Positions 46,165-55,119 of a stretch of DNA of 64,000 nt are shown piece after piece. The stretch is from Pseudomonas mendocina (GTDB lineage: Bacteria > Pseudomonadota > Gammaproteobacteria > Pseudomonadales > Pseudomonadaceae). The notes beneath the pieces are model-generated. The model did no database searches and was not told the DNA's origin. It saw only the letters and a list, made by a program, of their open reading frames with translations. The position numbers and the translations under genes are program-made. The stretch lies in contig CP148074.1 in NCBI GenBank assembly GCA_037482215.1, positions 4,154,001 through 4,218,000 on the forward strand, in the 5' to 3' direction. Positions within the stretch are counted from its first letter, which is position 1, and each line of letters begins with the position of its first letter.

Positions 46165-46998
46165 ATGCCGCGCAACACCAGCGACACGCAAAACGACGCC
46201 ATTCAGCCAGCCCTCAGCTACGCCTATGTCGAGCTGGAAAAGCCTGAGCACGCTGAAACGACAATGCTCGCAGAGGAGTCTGCGCTGGCCATTAGCTACA
46301 ACGGCATCAGCCATAGCGTGATGATGGTCAGCCCGTCCGACCTGGAAGATTTCATCTTTGGTTTTAGCCTGAGCAGCGGCCTGATCGAATCCATCGACGA
46401 CATCTATGATGTCACGCTTAACAGCAACGGTCAGGCGACCTCAGCGGAGGTACAGGTCAGTAGCCGGGCCTTTTGGGCCCTCAAGCAGCAGCGCCGAACC
46501 TTGGCTGGCAATACAGGATGCGGACTGTGTGGAGTGGAAGCACTGGAGCAAGCGCTGCCCCAGCTCAAAGCGCTGCCACCGGCAAACCTGCCACCGGCCA
46601 CTCACCTACACGGCTTGCGCCCGCGAATCGAGCAAGCACAAAAACTGGCGCAATACAGCGGTGCCGTCCACGCGGCGCTATTCGTTGATGCTACGGGCGA
46701 GATTCGTTTCTGCCGTGAGGACATCGGCCGTCACAACGCCTTGGATAAATTGATCGGCGCCCTGCAACGTACAGGCACCGCGACGCAAGCCGGCTTCGCG
46801 GTGGTCACCAGCCGTTGCAGCCTGGAACTGATCCACAAGGCACTGCGAGCCGGTATCGGCACGCTGGTCAGCCTTTCTGCGCCAACCAGCCTGAGCGTGC
46901 AATGGGCCAGGCAACATAAACTCAATCTTATTCATTTGCCTAAACACAGTGCGCCAAGGGTCTACAGCCCGGTTGCGCAGGGAGTCGTGCGTCCATGA
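46165..46998 (+). CDS. fdhD: Formate dehydrogenase sulfurtransferase accessory protein
   Basis: Transfers sulfur from IscS to the molybdenum cofactor before insertion into formate dehydrogenase-type enzymes. 277 residues. The sulfur-shuttling cysteine pair is NTGCGLCGVEAL (about 113-124); FCREDIGRHNALDKLIGAL and TSRCSLELIHKALRAGI are strong FdhD signatures. Its stop overlaps the ATG of the molybdoenzyme gene as ATGA (46995-46998), so accessory factor and client are translationally coupled. Confidence 0.94.
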   Translation: MPRNTSDTQNDAIQPALSYAYVELEKPEHAETTMLAEESALAISYNGISHSVMMVSPSDLEDFIFGFSLSSGLIESIDDIYDVTLNSNGQATSAEVQVSSRAFWALKQQRRTLAGNTGCGLCGVEALEQALPQLKALPPANLPPATHLHGLRPRIEQAQKLAQYSGAVHAALFVDATGEIRFCREDIGRHNALDKLIGALQRTGTATQAGFAVVTSRCSLELIHKALRAGIGTLVSLSAPTSLSVQWARQHKLNLIHLPKHSAPRVYSPVAQGVVRP

Positions 46999-49316
46999 GC
47001 CTGCAAGCCAACAAGCCTCGATACCAACCTTATTCCGGCCCGGCGGCTGGCTGGGGCGCACTGCGCAGCGTGACGCAGTTCTGGCTGGACAGTAAGCAGC
47101 CGTTCAAGAACCTGCGTGCCCTGCTTAAAACCAACCAACACGGCGGTTTTGACTGCCCCGGTTGCGCATGGGGTGACTCACCGGAAGACGGCCACATCAA
47201 GTTCTGCGAAAACGGCGCCAAAGCCGTTAACTGGGAGGCCACTAAACGCCGCGTGGACGACGCCTTCTTCGCCCGCTACAGCGTCAGCCAGTTGCGTGAG
47301 CAGTCCGATTACTGGCTCGAATACCAAGGTCGCCTGACCGAGCCAATGCGCTATGACCGCGCCAGCGACCGCTATCGCCCAATCAGTTGGGACGACGCCT
47401 TCGCCCTGATTGCGCAACACCTGAACGCGTTGGAGTCCCCTAATCAGGCTGAGTTTTACACCTCGGGCCGGGCCAGCAATGAAGCCGCCTATTTGTATCA
47501 ACTGTTTGTCCGCGCCTTTGGCAGCAACAACTTCCCGGATTGCTCAAACATGTGCCACGAGGCCAGCGGCGTAGCGCTGGGCCAGAGCATTGGCGTCGGT
47601 AAAGGCACGGTGACGTTTGATGATTTCGAGCACAGTGACGCGATCTTCGTGCTTGGGCAAAACCCCGGCACCAACCACCCGCGCATGCTTGAGCCACTGC
47701 GTGAAGCGGTTCAACGGGGCGCACAAGTGGTGTGCTTCAACCCGCTGAAAGAGCGGGGGCTGGAGCGATTCCAGCACCCTCAGAACGCGCTTGAGATGCT
47801 CTCCAATGGTTCCGAGCCGCTGAACACGGCGTTCTTTCGACCCGCACTGGGTGGCGATATGGCCGCTATCCGCGCCATCGCCAAGTTCCTTCTGCAATGG
47901 CACCGCGAAGCATTGGCCAACGGCGAAGCTCCCGTCTTCGACTTGGCCTTTATCGCCGAGCACACCACCGGCATGGATGACTATCTCGCGCTTCTGGACG
48001 ACACGTCGTGGGAATCGTTGGTTGAGCAGTCGGGCCTGACGCTGGATGAACTGAAACACGCCGCCCTGCTCTACCGTCGCGCCGATCGCGTGATCATCTG
48101 CTGGGCCATGGGCATTACCCAGCACCATCATTCAGTGGCGACTATTCAGGAGATCGTCAACCTGCAACTGTTGCGCGGCAACGTCGGTCGGCCCGGCGCG
48201 GGCCTGTGCCCGGTACGTGGGCACAGCAACGTACAGGGTGATCGCACCATGGGCATCAACGAGCGCCCACCGGTGACGTTCCTGGATGCGCTGGAAAAGC
48301 GCTTTAAGTTTGAGGTCCCACGCCAGCATGGCCACAACGTGGTGGAAGCCATCAACGCCATGCTCGACGGGCAGATCAAAGTCTTTATCGGCCTCGGCGG
48401 CAACTTCGCCCAAGCCACACCGGACAGCCCACGCAGCCACCAAGCCCTGAGCAACTGTGCACTCACGGTTCAGATCAGCACCAAGCTCAACCGCAGCCAC
48501 CTGACACCGGGAGCCGACGCACTGATTCTGCCGTGTTTGGGGCGCACCGATATCGACATGCAAGCCAACGGCCCCCAAGCCGTGACCGTGGAAGACTCGT
48601 TCAGCATGATCCACGCTTCCTACGGCCAACTCCAACCGCTGTCGAAGCAGATGCGCTCTGAGCCTGCCATCATCGCGGGTATTGCTAAAGCAACGCTGGG
48701 TAATCACCCGGTCAACTGGGATGAACTGATTGCCGATTACGGCCGAATCCGCGAGCTGATTGCCGACACCATTCCCGGCTTCCATGACTTCAATGAGCGG
48801 GTAAAACACCCTGGCGGGTTCTACCTCGGTAACTCAGCGGGTGCGCGCAACTGGAAGACAGCCTCAGGCAAAGCCAATTTCAAACCTAACCAACTGCCGG
48901 ATGACCTGCTGCCTGAGCAGGTACGCCAAACCGGACAAAAGCCTGACCTGATCCTGCAAACCCTGCGCTCCCATGATCAGTACAACACCACTGTCTATGG
49001 ACTCAATGACCGTTATCGCGGCGTCTCCGGGCAGCGTGACGTACTCTTCGTCAATGAAGCCGACATACTTCGTCTGGGCTTCAAACCGGGGCAAAAAGTG
49101 GACATTGAAACCCTCTGGAACGACGGTATCGAGCGCAAAGTAACGGGTTTCACCCTGCTGGCCTTTGATATACCCGGCGGTCAGGCTGCTGCCTACTATC
49201 CGGAGGCAAACCCATTGGTTCCTTTGGAGAGCTATGGCACCGGCAGCTTTACCCCCACCTCAAAGTACGTCGCTATCCGCCTGTCACCTAGCACTGCATC
49301 GGCCCGCATCGTCTAG
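46995..49316 (+). CDS. FdhF/YdeP-family molybdopterin oxidoreductase
   Basis: 773 residues of the molybdopterin oxidoreductase superfamily. The N-terminal segment FDCPGCAWGDSPEDGHIKFCENGA carries three cysteines (about 52, 55, 70), fewer than a classic 4Fe-4S motif. Cofactor-binding regions follow (YTSGRASNEAAYLYQLFVRAFG; NMCHEASGVALGQSIG; VLGQNPGTNHPRML) and a C-terminal MopB-CT domain with LRSHDQYNTTVYGLNDRYRG. YdeP relatives are linked to acid resistance, and actual formate dehydrogenase activity is not proven. Coupled to fdhD, so it probably needs a sulfurated bis-MGD cofactor. Confidence 0.9.
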   Translation: MSLQANKPRYQPYSGPAAGWGALRSVTQFWLDSKQPFKNLRALLKTNQHGGFDCPGCAWGDSPEDGHIKFCENGAKAVNWEATKRRVDDAFFARYSVSQLREQSDYWLEYQGRLTEPMRYDRASDRYRPISWDDAFALIAQHLNALESPNQAEFYTSGRASNEAAYLYQLFVRAFGSNNFPDCSNMCHEASGVALGQSIGVGKGTVTFDDFEHSDAIFVLGQNPGTNHPRMLEPLREAVQRGAQVVCFNPLKERGLERFQHPQNALEMLSNGSEPLNTAFFRPALGGDMAAIRAIAKFLLQWHREALANGEAPVFDLAFIAEHTTGMDDYLALLDDTSWESLVEQSGLTLDELKHAALLYRRADRVIICWAMGITQHHHSVATIQEIVNLQLLRGNVGRPGAGLCPVRGHSNVQGDRTMGINERPPVTFLDALEKRFKFEVPRQHGHNVVEAINAMLDGQIKVFIGLGGNFAQATPDSPRSHQALSNCALTVQISTKLNRSHLTPGADALILPCLGRTDIDMQANGPQAVTVEDSFSMIHASYGQLQPLSKQMRSEPAIIAGIAKATLGNHPVNWDELIADYGRIRELIADTIPGFHDFNERVKHPGGFYLGNSAGARNWKTASGKANFKPNQLPDDLLPEQVRQTGQKPDLILQTLRSHDQYNTTVYGLNDRYRGVSGQRDVLFVNEADILRLGFKPGQKVDIETLWNDGIERKVTGFTLLAFDIPGGQAAAYYPEANPLVPLESYGTGSFTPTSKYVAIRLSPSTASARIV

Positions 49317-49471
49317 CGCGGGCCTCACACCAAAGGCCTAAAAAATTTCGCAAACGGTACGGAATTTTCTGAACAGCCGTGCTCTAAGCCTATATCCGGG
49401 CTGCATCCAAAACAGCCCGGAGCGGTCGCTCCATAGCACCGCGTGCTCATTTATCTGAAAAGGTTTGCCGT

Positions 49472-49912
49472 ATGCGTACGTTAATTTCTGCAATGTTGTT
49501 CAGCGCCTTGGCCGCCCCGATGGCCTTTGCAGGCGACACGGGCAAAGTCGCCCTTGGCAGCGGTGTAGGTGGAGTGCTGGGTAATGTGATCGGCCAACAA
49601 GTAGGCGGCAGCACTGGCGCAGCTATTGGTGCCGGCTTAGGTGGCGCAGCGGGTGGCGTAATCACCGCCCGCGATGGCAACAAGACTGAAGCCGCACTGG
49701 GCGGTGGCCTGGGCGCTGCGGGTGGCTCCGTCGTAGGCGGTAAAGTCGGCGGCAGCACCGGTTCGACCATTGGCGCAGGCTTAGGCGGCGCAGCCGGTGG
49801 TGCGCTGGCCAATGAAATCGCTAGGGACAATAACCGTGACGATCGCAGCTATAAGCGCGGCCACGACCGTGGCTATAAGCACGGTAAGAAAAAACACAAA
49901 CATCATCACTAA
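49472..49912 (+). CDS. Exported glycine-zipper protein with His/Lys-rich tail
   Basis: 146 residues with a signal peptide (MRTLISAMLFSALAAPMAFA). Residues 22-115 are two near-copies of a glycine-zipper block, each ending TGxxIGAGLGGAAGG: GVGGVLGNVIGQQVGGSTGA in the first, GGSVVGGKVGGSTGSTIGAG in the second. This is an internal duplication. The tail (about 118-146) is basic and histidine-rich (SYKRGHDRGYKHGKKKHKHHH pattern), possibly metal- or polyanion-binding. Probably periplasmic or outer-membrane associated. Precise role unknown. Confidence 0.82.
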   Translation: MRTLISAMLFSALAAPMAFAGDTGKVALGSGVGGVLGNVIGQQVGGSTGAAIGAGLGGAAGGVITARDGNKTEAALGGGLGAAGGSVVGGKVGGSTGSTIGAGLGGAAGGALANEIARDNNRDDRSYKRGHDRGYKHGKKKHKHHH

Positions 49913-50378
49913 ACAGCCACTAGCGGATTCGGCGGCATGGCTACCGAATCCGTCAGGTTACTTCAGCGTGTGCAGCGTCTTGAGTCAGACTAGCGGCTTG
50001 GCGCCCTTTAGCACACCCGGTATCTAAGTTTCATTACTTCAGAATGACTGGCGTATCGCCTCAACACACAGCGTCCAGAATCTGCTGGTCGAACTTATAA
50101 TCACCGCGGCTATTCCGGCCTGATTACCGGCCCCGGCTTTGGCCGGGGCTACCCCAAGCCCTCCCTCCTCTGCTCCGCACTCATCCCAAATACTCCAGCA
50201 GTCTCTCGCTCTGAAGGCCGCAGCGCTAGCAATCTATTGGAAGGGTTTGGCACTCGAATCCCCGCCCGTCATAAAAGAAGCTCTTCATCAGGCGCCTGCC
50301 CGAACACTGTCTAGACTGACCTTTTGCGACCTATCAGTCGCTAATGAATATCATTCTATTCAAACCAAGGAAGGTCCC
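49913..50378. other. Intergenic region upstream of the secreted protease
   Basis: 466 bases with no supported gene; an open frame from 50139 runs into the protease gene but lacks a ribosome-binding site and would bury the signal peptide. A hairpin GCCCCGGC/GCCGGGGC with loop TTTG lies at 50130-50149, and a Fur-box-like 19-mer at 50340-50358. A weak palindromic remainder near 50110-50129 was not interpreted. Confidence 0.45.
50340..50358 (+). promoter_or_regulatory. Fur-box-like site upstream of the secreted protease gene
   Basis: GCTAATGAATATCATTCTA matches the 19-base Fur consensus at 14 positions, including TAATGA and ATCATT, and ends 20 bases before the ATG at 50379. Binding of Fur here would block initiation, predicting protease expression under iron limitation. 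Confidence 0.5.
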
Positions 50379-52373
50379 ATGTCTTACCGTAACCATAGAA
50401 TCCGTATTGCCCAAAAATACTTGAGCTACTCAGTTCTGGCCTTAGCACTCTCGCAAGCCCAAGCTTTAGCTGCTACACCGATCGAACTACCGCAGACAGT
50501 AACCACTACTTATAACCAGTACATTGTTGAACCACAGTCACGCAGCCAGATCAGCAAGCACTACATTGAGCACAAAGGCGCACTTAACCTGAGCCTGAAA
50601 TTTGATGCAATCGACTTACCCGACGGCGCTTACGTCGAGATAATTGATGACTCGGGTCACAGCCAGATTTTTTCATCGGCGCTGGATCTTGAGGCTGGCA
50701 TCAAAATCAGTGGTGAGAATGCAACTATTCAAGTGTTATCCAGCGGCTTGCAGAGTGCATCACTGCGCCTGACAAAGGTCACGTATCAACCCGCCCCAGC
50801 ACACAGGCAACCACGTGCGATTCTCGGCACAGACAACCGCCGTGATCTGGAATGCTATGCCAACACACCGTTCTACACACCCTCACTGGCAGCAGTTTCA
50901 CCACTCAACAATGGCTCAGGCTCATTGGTCGGCAATGGACGTTATACACTGACCAATGCGCACGTGACTCCAGAACTGGGGCCCGATGGCGGGCCAACGC
51001 TGCTGGACAATGAAGTCCGCTTAGGTTGGTTCAATGACACCTGCGATGCCCCTACAGCCATCCCTAAGAACCGTAGTATTAGCTTGCGCACAACCAAGCA
51101 ATTGGTACGCGGCAATCCCGGCTCTTCAACTGACTACGCATTATTGGAACTTGATACATTCGACGTAGAAAACTCTCATGCGCTCGATGTATTCGGCAGC
51201 CTGAAAATATCGGAAAAGCAGCCCCAAGAAGTGGGCACAGCGATTTATGTTCCCCAGTACGGCAACGGCGGACTTCGCCCCATGATGATCGCAGCCGTGA
51301 ATGATGCAGGGCTGAAAACCACCATCACCAAAATCAATGCCCAAACTTTCCAACTCGATCATGATGCCGACACTCAGCCAGGCAGCTCCGGCTCCGCTGT
51401 TCTCGAGCAAGAGAGTTCACAAATAGTCGGAGTCCACTGGGGAGGCGCAAGTGTCAACGTAGCGGTTGGTTTGCCAATATTGCAAAAAGAGATCACTCCA
51501 CTGCTTGGCTTCAATAACACCAATGTCCCTGGTGAGGGCAAGTTCAAGGGCTATAACCTTGGGATAGCACCTTATCTCCAGCCAACCTCGCAGGTAGATA
51601 TTCCACCGGGTGGACGTATTGAGGCCTATCCAGACATGACTCTCGAGAATCTGGGCGACTACTCAAGCGTCCGCATTGCATTGAAAAATCCGGTCAGCAA
51701 GGTAATCGAGCATCAGCTGCTACAGCTCTCGATTCAGGATGACAGCGGCATCCATGATCTAGGCACACCAGCAGTTGGCAAGGGCAAATTACTGGTCAAT
51801 ATTCAGGAACCTATTCAGAACAGTGCGCCTCAAACTCAGAGAGGCTGGCTGCCTTTCAGGATTAACGATGAGCAAGGGCGCCGCTTACAAAACCTCATCG
51901 TTGCGCTGAACTTTGCAAGCTATAACCCCTTCCAGTCCCCGTTCGATGGCGTGAATACTGTCCTAGTTAATCTGGATGTCCCGGATGCAGGCGAGAAGGC
52001 CTCTGTGTCCAAACGCTTGACCGGCCAGCAATACAGTTATGTGACGACTTACCCCCTACAAGGCCCCAATACAACAGAGTGGACCCCCGTTGGAGACTCA
52101 GCGCTGATCAACGTCCCACTGCGCGACGGTTTAGGCAACATCGAGGTGGTTAAGCTCAAAGGCTACCGCACCACTGAATGCCGTATTCGTCCGATGAACG
52201 CCAGTGTTAGCTGCGGGAGCAATACCCTTCAGAGTTCCCTGCTTGTTGAATATTTGCCGGAAGACAACACCAGTCTCCCACCCGGTACCTACAGCGGCAT
52301 CCTGCCAGTGAATGCCATTGGCGGAGGTGAAAGCCGCGAGATGCTAATCAACATCAGCCTGGTAAAACCCTGA
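50379..52373 (+). CDS. Secreted trypsin-like serine protease
   Basis: 664 residues from ATG 50379, with AAGGAAGG upstream; the protein then begins with a signal peptide (about 1-31, ...LALALSQAQALAA). A 130-residue N-terminal domain of beta character is followed by a chymotrypsin-fold domain with H195 in YTLTNAHV, D252 in SSTDYALLELD and S339 in PGSSGSAVLEQ, an intact triad. After about 360 come C-terminal beta-rich domains (440-664) that may bind substrate or the cell surface. Cysteines C159 and C222 could pair. Close family unknown. Single gene under a Fur-box-like site. Confidence 0.82.
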   Translation: MSYRNHRIRIAQKYLSYSVLALALSQAQALAATPIELPQTVTTTYNQYIVEPQSRSQISKHYIEHKGALNLSLKFDAIDLPDGAYVEIIDDSGHSQIFSSALDLEAGIKISGENATIQVLSSGLQSASLRLTKVTYQPAPAHRQPRAILGTDNRRDLECYANTPFYTPSLAAVSPLNNGSGSLVGNGRYTLTNAHVTPELGPDGGPTLLDNEVRLGWFNDTCDAPTAIPKNRSISLRTTKQLVRGNPGSSTDYALLELDTFDVENSHALDVFGSLKISEKQPQEVGTAIYVPQYGNGGLRPMMIAAVNDAGLKTTITKINAQTFQLDHDADTQPGSSGSAVLEQESSQIVGVHWGGASVNVAVGLPILQKEITPLLGFNNTNVPGEGKFKGYNLGIAPYLQPTSQVDIPPGGRIEAYPDMTLENLGDYSSVRIALKNPVSKVIEHQLLQLSIQDDSGIHDLGTPAVGKGKLLVNIQEPIQNSAPQTQRGWLPFRINDEQGRRLQNLIVALNFASYNPFQSPFDGVNTVLVNLDVPDAGEKASVSKRLTGQQYSYVTTYPLQGPNTTEWTPVGDSALINVPLRDGLGNIEVVKLKGYRTTECRIRPMNASVSCGSNTLQSSLLVEYLPEDNTSLPPGTYSGILPVNAIGGGESREMLINISLVKP

Positions 52374-52404
52374 CCTTTGCCCTACATCTCTAATCAGCAT
52401 CTTC

Positions 52405-52442
52405 CACACGGGCAAGCCGGTACCTTCCGGCTTGCCCGTGTG
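52405..52442 (+). terminator. Long perfect hairpin after the protease gene
   Basis: CACACGGGCAAGCCGG and CCGGCTTGCCCGTGTG are 16-base perfect arms with loop TACCTT, 32 bases after the protease stop. No T tract follows, so it may be a strong stem-type terminator or mRNA stabiliser. Confidence 0.65.
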
Positions 52443-52583
52443 CCCGAAGCGCTCTGGCGCGCCACTTACAAGCCAACCCACTTAAATGAGTTTTTCTCAT
52501 AAGTACGCCATAAATATAGTTTGAGTGGTTTTCCCCCGGCCAATAAATTCTGCCCCCACAACAACAATGTGAGGTGCTGAATC

Positions 52584-53834
52584 ATGCCTAATGCGTCCAT
52601 GCAATTGACCGCTACCAATGCCAACCCACGCAACGCGTGCTGGAAGGAATACCGTGAACGTGCCCTGACTGCCGGCCGGGCATTCGTGGAAGCTGTGGAG
52701 GCTGCAGTACCTGTCATTGCTGAAGGCCGTTATGAGTCCGAAGCCAATGGCCGGGTTTCCGATAAAACCGTCCAGGCGATGATTGATGCGGGTGTATTCC
52801 GCACCTTCACTCCGATGCAATACGGCGGTCTGGAAATCGACCCCGCTTCGTTCTTCGAAGGCATCATGAAAATCGGTGCTGCCGACAGCTCCGCAGCCTG
52901 GATTGCTGGCCAGCTGAACTGCCACGCATTCGAAATCGCCCTGATGAGCAAGCGCATGCAGGATGAGTTCTGGGCAACCGGCCCGGACACCCGTGCCTCC
53001 AGCTCCTATGCCCCGATTGGCAAGCCAGAAAAAGTAGAAGGCGGCTACCTGCTCAACGGCGTGTGGACCTTCTCCAGCGGTGTTGACCATGCACAGTGGG
53101 TCATCCTTGGCGGCGGTGCGCGCAACTTCGTAGTGCCTGTGAGCGATGTGTCCATCGACCACAACAGCTGGGATGTATCCGGCCTGAAAGGCACCGGCAG
53201 TAAAGCCCTGACACTGAAAGACGTATTCGTACCGGACTACCGTATCCACGAGCTGGTCGACACCTACAACGACGCCAACCCAGGCTGGGAAGTGAACAAC
53301 CGCCCGCTGTACTGGATGTCGTTCCTAGGCATTTTCAACTCCACCGCCACCAACACTGTGATCGGTACTGCACTGTGTGGCATCAACACCTTCATTGAGC
53401 AATCCCGTGTCCGCCTGACGCGTCAGGGCACCGGTGCGCCGATTGCACAGAACCCGTTCCTGCACCTGAAGCTGGCTGATGCGCTGACTAAAGTGAACGG
53501 CGCACGTGATCGTCACCTGAACAACTGGCGCGAGCTGTTCGAAACCGCTTGCCGCGGCGAAGAAGCCACTCCGCTTGAGCGCATGCGCGTGCGTTTCGAA
53601 TCCGCCGATGCTAACGGCACCTGCTTCGAAACCATGACTCAACTGTGGCCGATTGCAGGCGCTGCGGCTTCGGCGTCCAACAACATTCTGCAACTGGTAA
53701 TGCGCGACCTGATGGCCGCCCGTAACCATGGCTCAGCCGGTCGTGAGCTGGCAGCCAGTCAGTACATCAAAACCATGTTTGGCATGGAGCCTGCGCCCTT
53801 CTGCGACTTCGGCACGCTGGCCTACTACAAGTAA
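52584..53834 (+). CDS. Flavin-dependent monooxygenase, oxygenase component (C2-HPAH/HsaA-like)
   Basis: 416 residues with the acyl-CoA-dehydrogenase fold used by class D flavoprotein monooxygenases. It resembles the C2 oxygenase of A. baumannii p-hydroxyphenylacetate 3-hydroxylase: TFTPMQYGGLEIDPASFFEG, ASSSYAPIGKPEKVEGGYLLNG, WTFSSGVDHAQWVI, the GTGSKALTLKDVFVPDYRIH stretch, and an end in FGMEPAPF. It would use reduced FMN from the reductase encoded downstream to ortho-hydroxylate a phenolic or similar ring. The substrate is unknown. GAGG precedes the ATG. Gap to the reductase gene is 116 bases. Confidence 0.85.
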   Translation: MPNASMQLTATNANPRNACWKEYRERALTAGRAFVEAVEAAVPVIAEGRYESEANGRVSDKTVQAMIDAGVFRTFTPMQYGGLEIDPASFFEGIMKIGAADSSAAWIAGQLNCHAFEIALMSKRMQDEFWATGPDTRASSSYAPIGKPEKVEGGYLLNGVWTFSSGVDHAQWVILGGGARNFVVPVSDVSIDHNSWDVSGLKGTGSKALTLKDVFVPDYRIHELVDTYNDANPGWEVNNRPLYWMSFLGIFNSTATNTVIGTALCGINTFIEQSRVRLTRQGTGAPIAQNPFLHLKLADALTKVNGARDRHLNNWRELFETACRGEEATPLERMRVRFESADANGTCFETMTQLWPIAGAAASASNNILQLVMRDLMAARNHGSAGRELAASQYIKTMFGMEPAPFCDFGTLAYYK

Positions 53835-53950
53835 GCCACATTTGCGGTGGTGCGCCCACGCAGCGCACCACCGCGCCGAAGCGTCGGCGCGCTCGCGCAG
53901 ACAGCCTGTATACACAGCCCGTGGCGCTCGCCAGGGCAAGGATATCTGTT

Positions 53951-54910
53951 ATGCCAAACTCCACTGTGCACACCCCTGAAGCCCGACTGATCGAGCAGGG
54001 CAACCCGCTTGAAGATTCCCGCGCCTTCCGCCGCAGCCTCGGACAATACCCGACGGGTGTTTCAGTCATCACCGCACAACACGGTGAAAAACGCGTTGGA
54101 ATGGCGGCAAACTCGTTTGCAGCCGTATCTCTGGACCCAGCCCTGGTGCTCTGGTCGATTCGCTGCGAGTCCTCCAGCGCTGCCACGTTTATGGAAGCCA
54201 GCCACTTTGCCGTAAGCGTACTCGCGGCTGATCAAGTGGAAGTCTCGCAACTGTTTGGCTCTGGTCACGAAGAGCGTTTTAACCTCGTGCCATGGACCGC
54301 AGGTGCGGGCGGTGCTCCATTGATTGATGGTGCAATCGCCCACTTCCAATGCCGTCTGGTGAAAATTTACGAAGGGGGTGATCACTGGATTCTGCTAGGC
54401 CAGGTTGAGCATTACGCCCGTTTCAGCGGCGAGCCGCTGCTGTTTGCCCAAGGGCAATATGCGGTCACTCAGAACCACCCACAGCTCAGCCAATCCCAGG
54501 CCGTTAGCAACACCCAGAGTGCCGACGACGACATGCTGTTCACCAGTCTGTTGAGCAATACCAGCCAGCACCTCTCACAGCTGTTCCAGGCTCATCGTGA
54601 AGAGCTGGGCGTGACACGCGCCACCTCTCGCCTGCTCAACCTGCTGTCTGCCGGTTCAGTTGCACTGGATGGCATTGAGAGTGAAACCCTTCTTGGCCGT
54701 GGCGCCATTGAGGATGCACTCAATGGCCTGATCAGTCAGGGCTACGTGCAAGCCAATGCCGGGGAGTATGCCCTGACCGCAAGTGGCTTGGAAAAGCGTC
54801 AAGCACTGGTAGCCCGCGCCACCGAATTTACCCACGAGCAACTTGCCGGCATTCCGGAATCGGATATTGCTGCCGCCAAGCGGGTATTGCAGAAACTGCT
54901 CGCAAATTGA
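53951..54910 (+). CDS. Flavin reductase component with MarR-like C-terminal domain (C1-HPAH-like)
   Basis: 319 residues from ATG 53951 with AAGGA eight bases upstream. The N-terminal flavin-reductase domain (about 25-185) contains AFRRSLGQYPTGVSVITAQ, GMAANSFAAVSLDPALVLWS and EGGDHWILLGQVEHY. The C-terminal 110 residues have a winged-helix pattern (VTRATSRLLNLLSAG; IEDALNGLISQGYVQ), matching the MarR-like autoinhibitory domain of C1 p-hydroxyphenylacetate hydroxylase reductase, where substrate binding speeds NADH oxidation. Length fits C1 (315). Partner of the oxygenase upstream; the pair is one two-component monooxygenase. Confidence 0.85.
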   Translation: MPNSTVHTPEARLIEQGNPLEDSRAFRRSLGQYPTGVSVITAQHGEKRVGMAANSFAAVSLDPALVLWSIRCESSSAATFMEASHFAVSVLAADQVEVSQLFGSGHEERFNLVPWTAGAGGAPLIDGAIAHFQCRLVKIYEGGDHWILLGQVEHYARFSGEPLLFAQGQYAVTQNHPQLSQSQAVSNTQSADDDMLFTSLLSNTSQHLSQLFQAHREELGVTRATSRLLNLLSAGSVALDGIESETLLGRGAIEDALNGLISQGYVQANAGEYALTASGLEKRQALVARATEFTHEQLAGIPESDIAAAKRVLQKLLAN

Positions 54911-54930
54911 CTGCTCTTGCTTCACACCTT

Positions 54931-54954
54931 GCCCCCACTTATGGGGGCTTTTTT
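54931..54954 (+). terminator. Intrinsic terminator of the monooxygenase operon
   Basis: GCCCCCA/TGGGGGC stem with loop CTTA followed by six T residues, 20 bases after the reductase stop. Confidence 0.9.
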
Positions 54955-55008
54955 ATGCCTGCTGCTTGGGCTTTTACAATGGAATGCGGCGTAGACTGAG
55001 CCACCCTG

Positions 55009-55071
55009 TTCGCGGCTAAAGCCGTTCCTACAGTAGTCTGCAAACATCGTGGGAGCGGCTTTAGCCGCGAA
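55009..55071. repeat. REP-like inverted pair
   Basis: TTCGCGGCTAAAGCCGTTCCTAC (55009-55031) and GTGGGAGCGGCTTTAGCCGCGAA (55049-55071) face each other between the convergent reductase and LysR genes. This is the best-conserved copy in the window. Confidence 0.75.
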
Positions 55072-55119
55072 TCAGACAGGGAGACAAAGCCAAGCCTTAT
55101 CCACCAAAGCGATCCTCAG

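Noticed and set aside
49552..49800. CRISPR-like or tandem DNA repeats in the glycine-zipper gene
   Set aside because: The repeats are codon-level duplication inside a protein gene, not spaced direct repeats.
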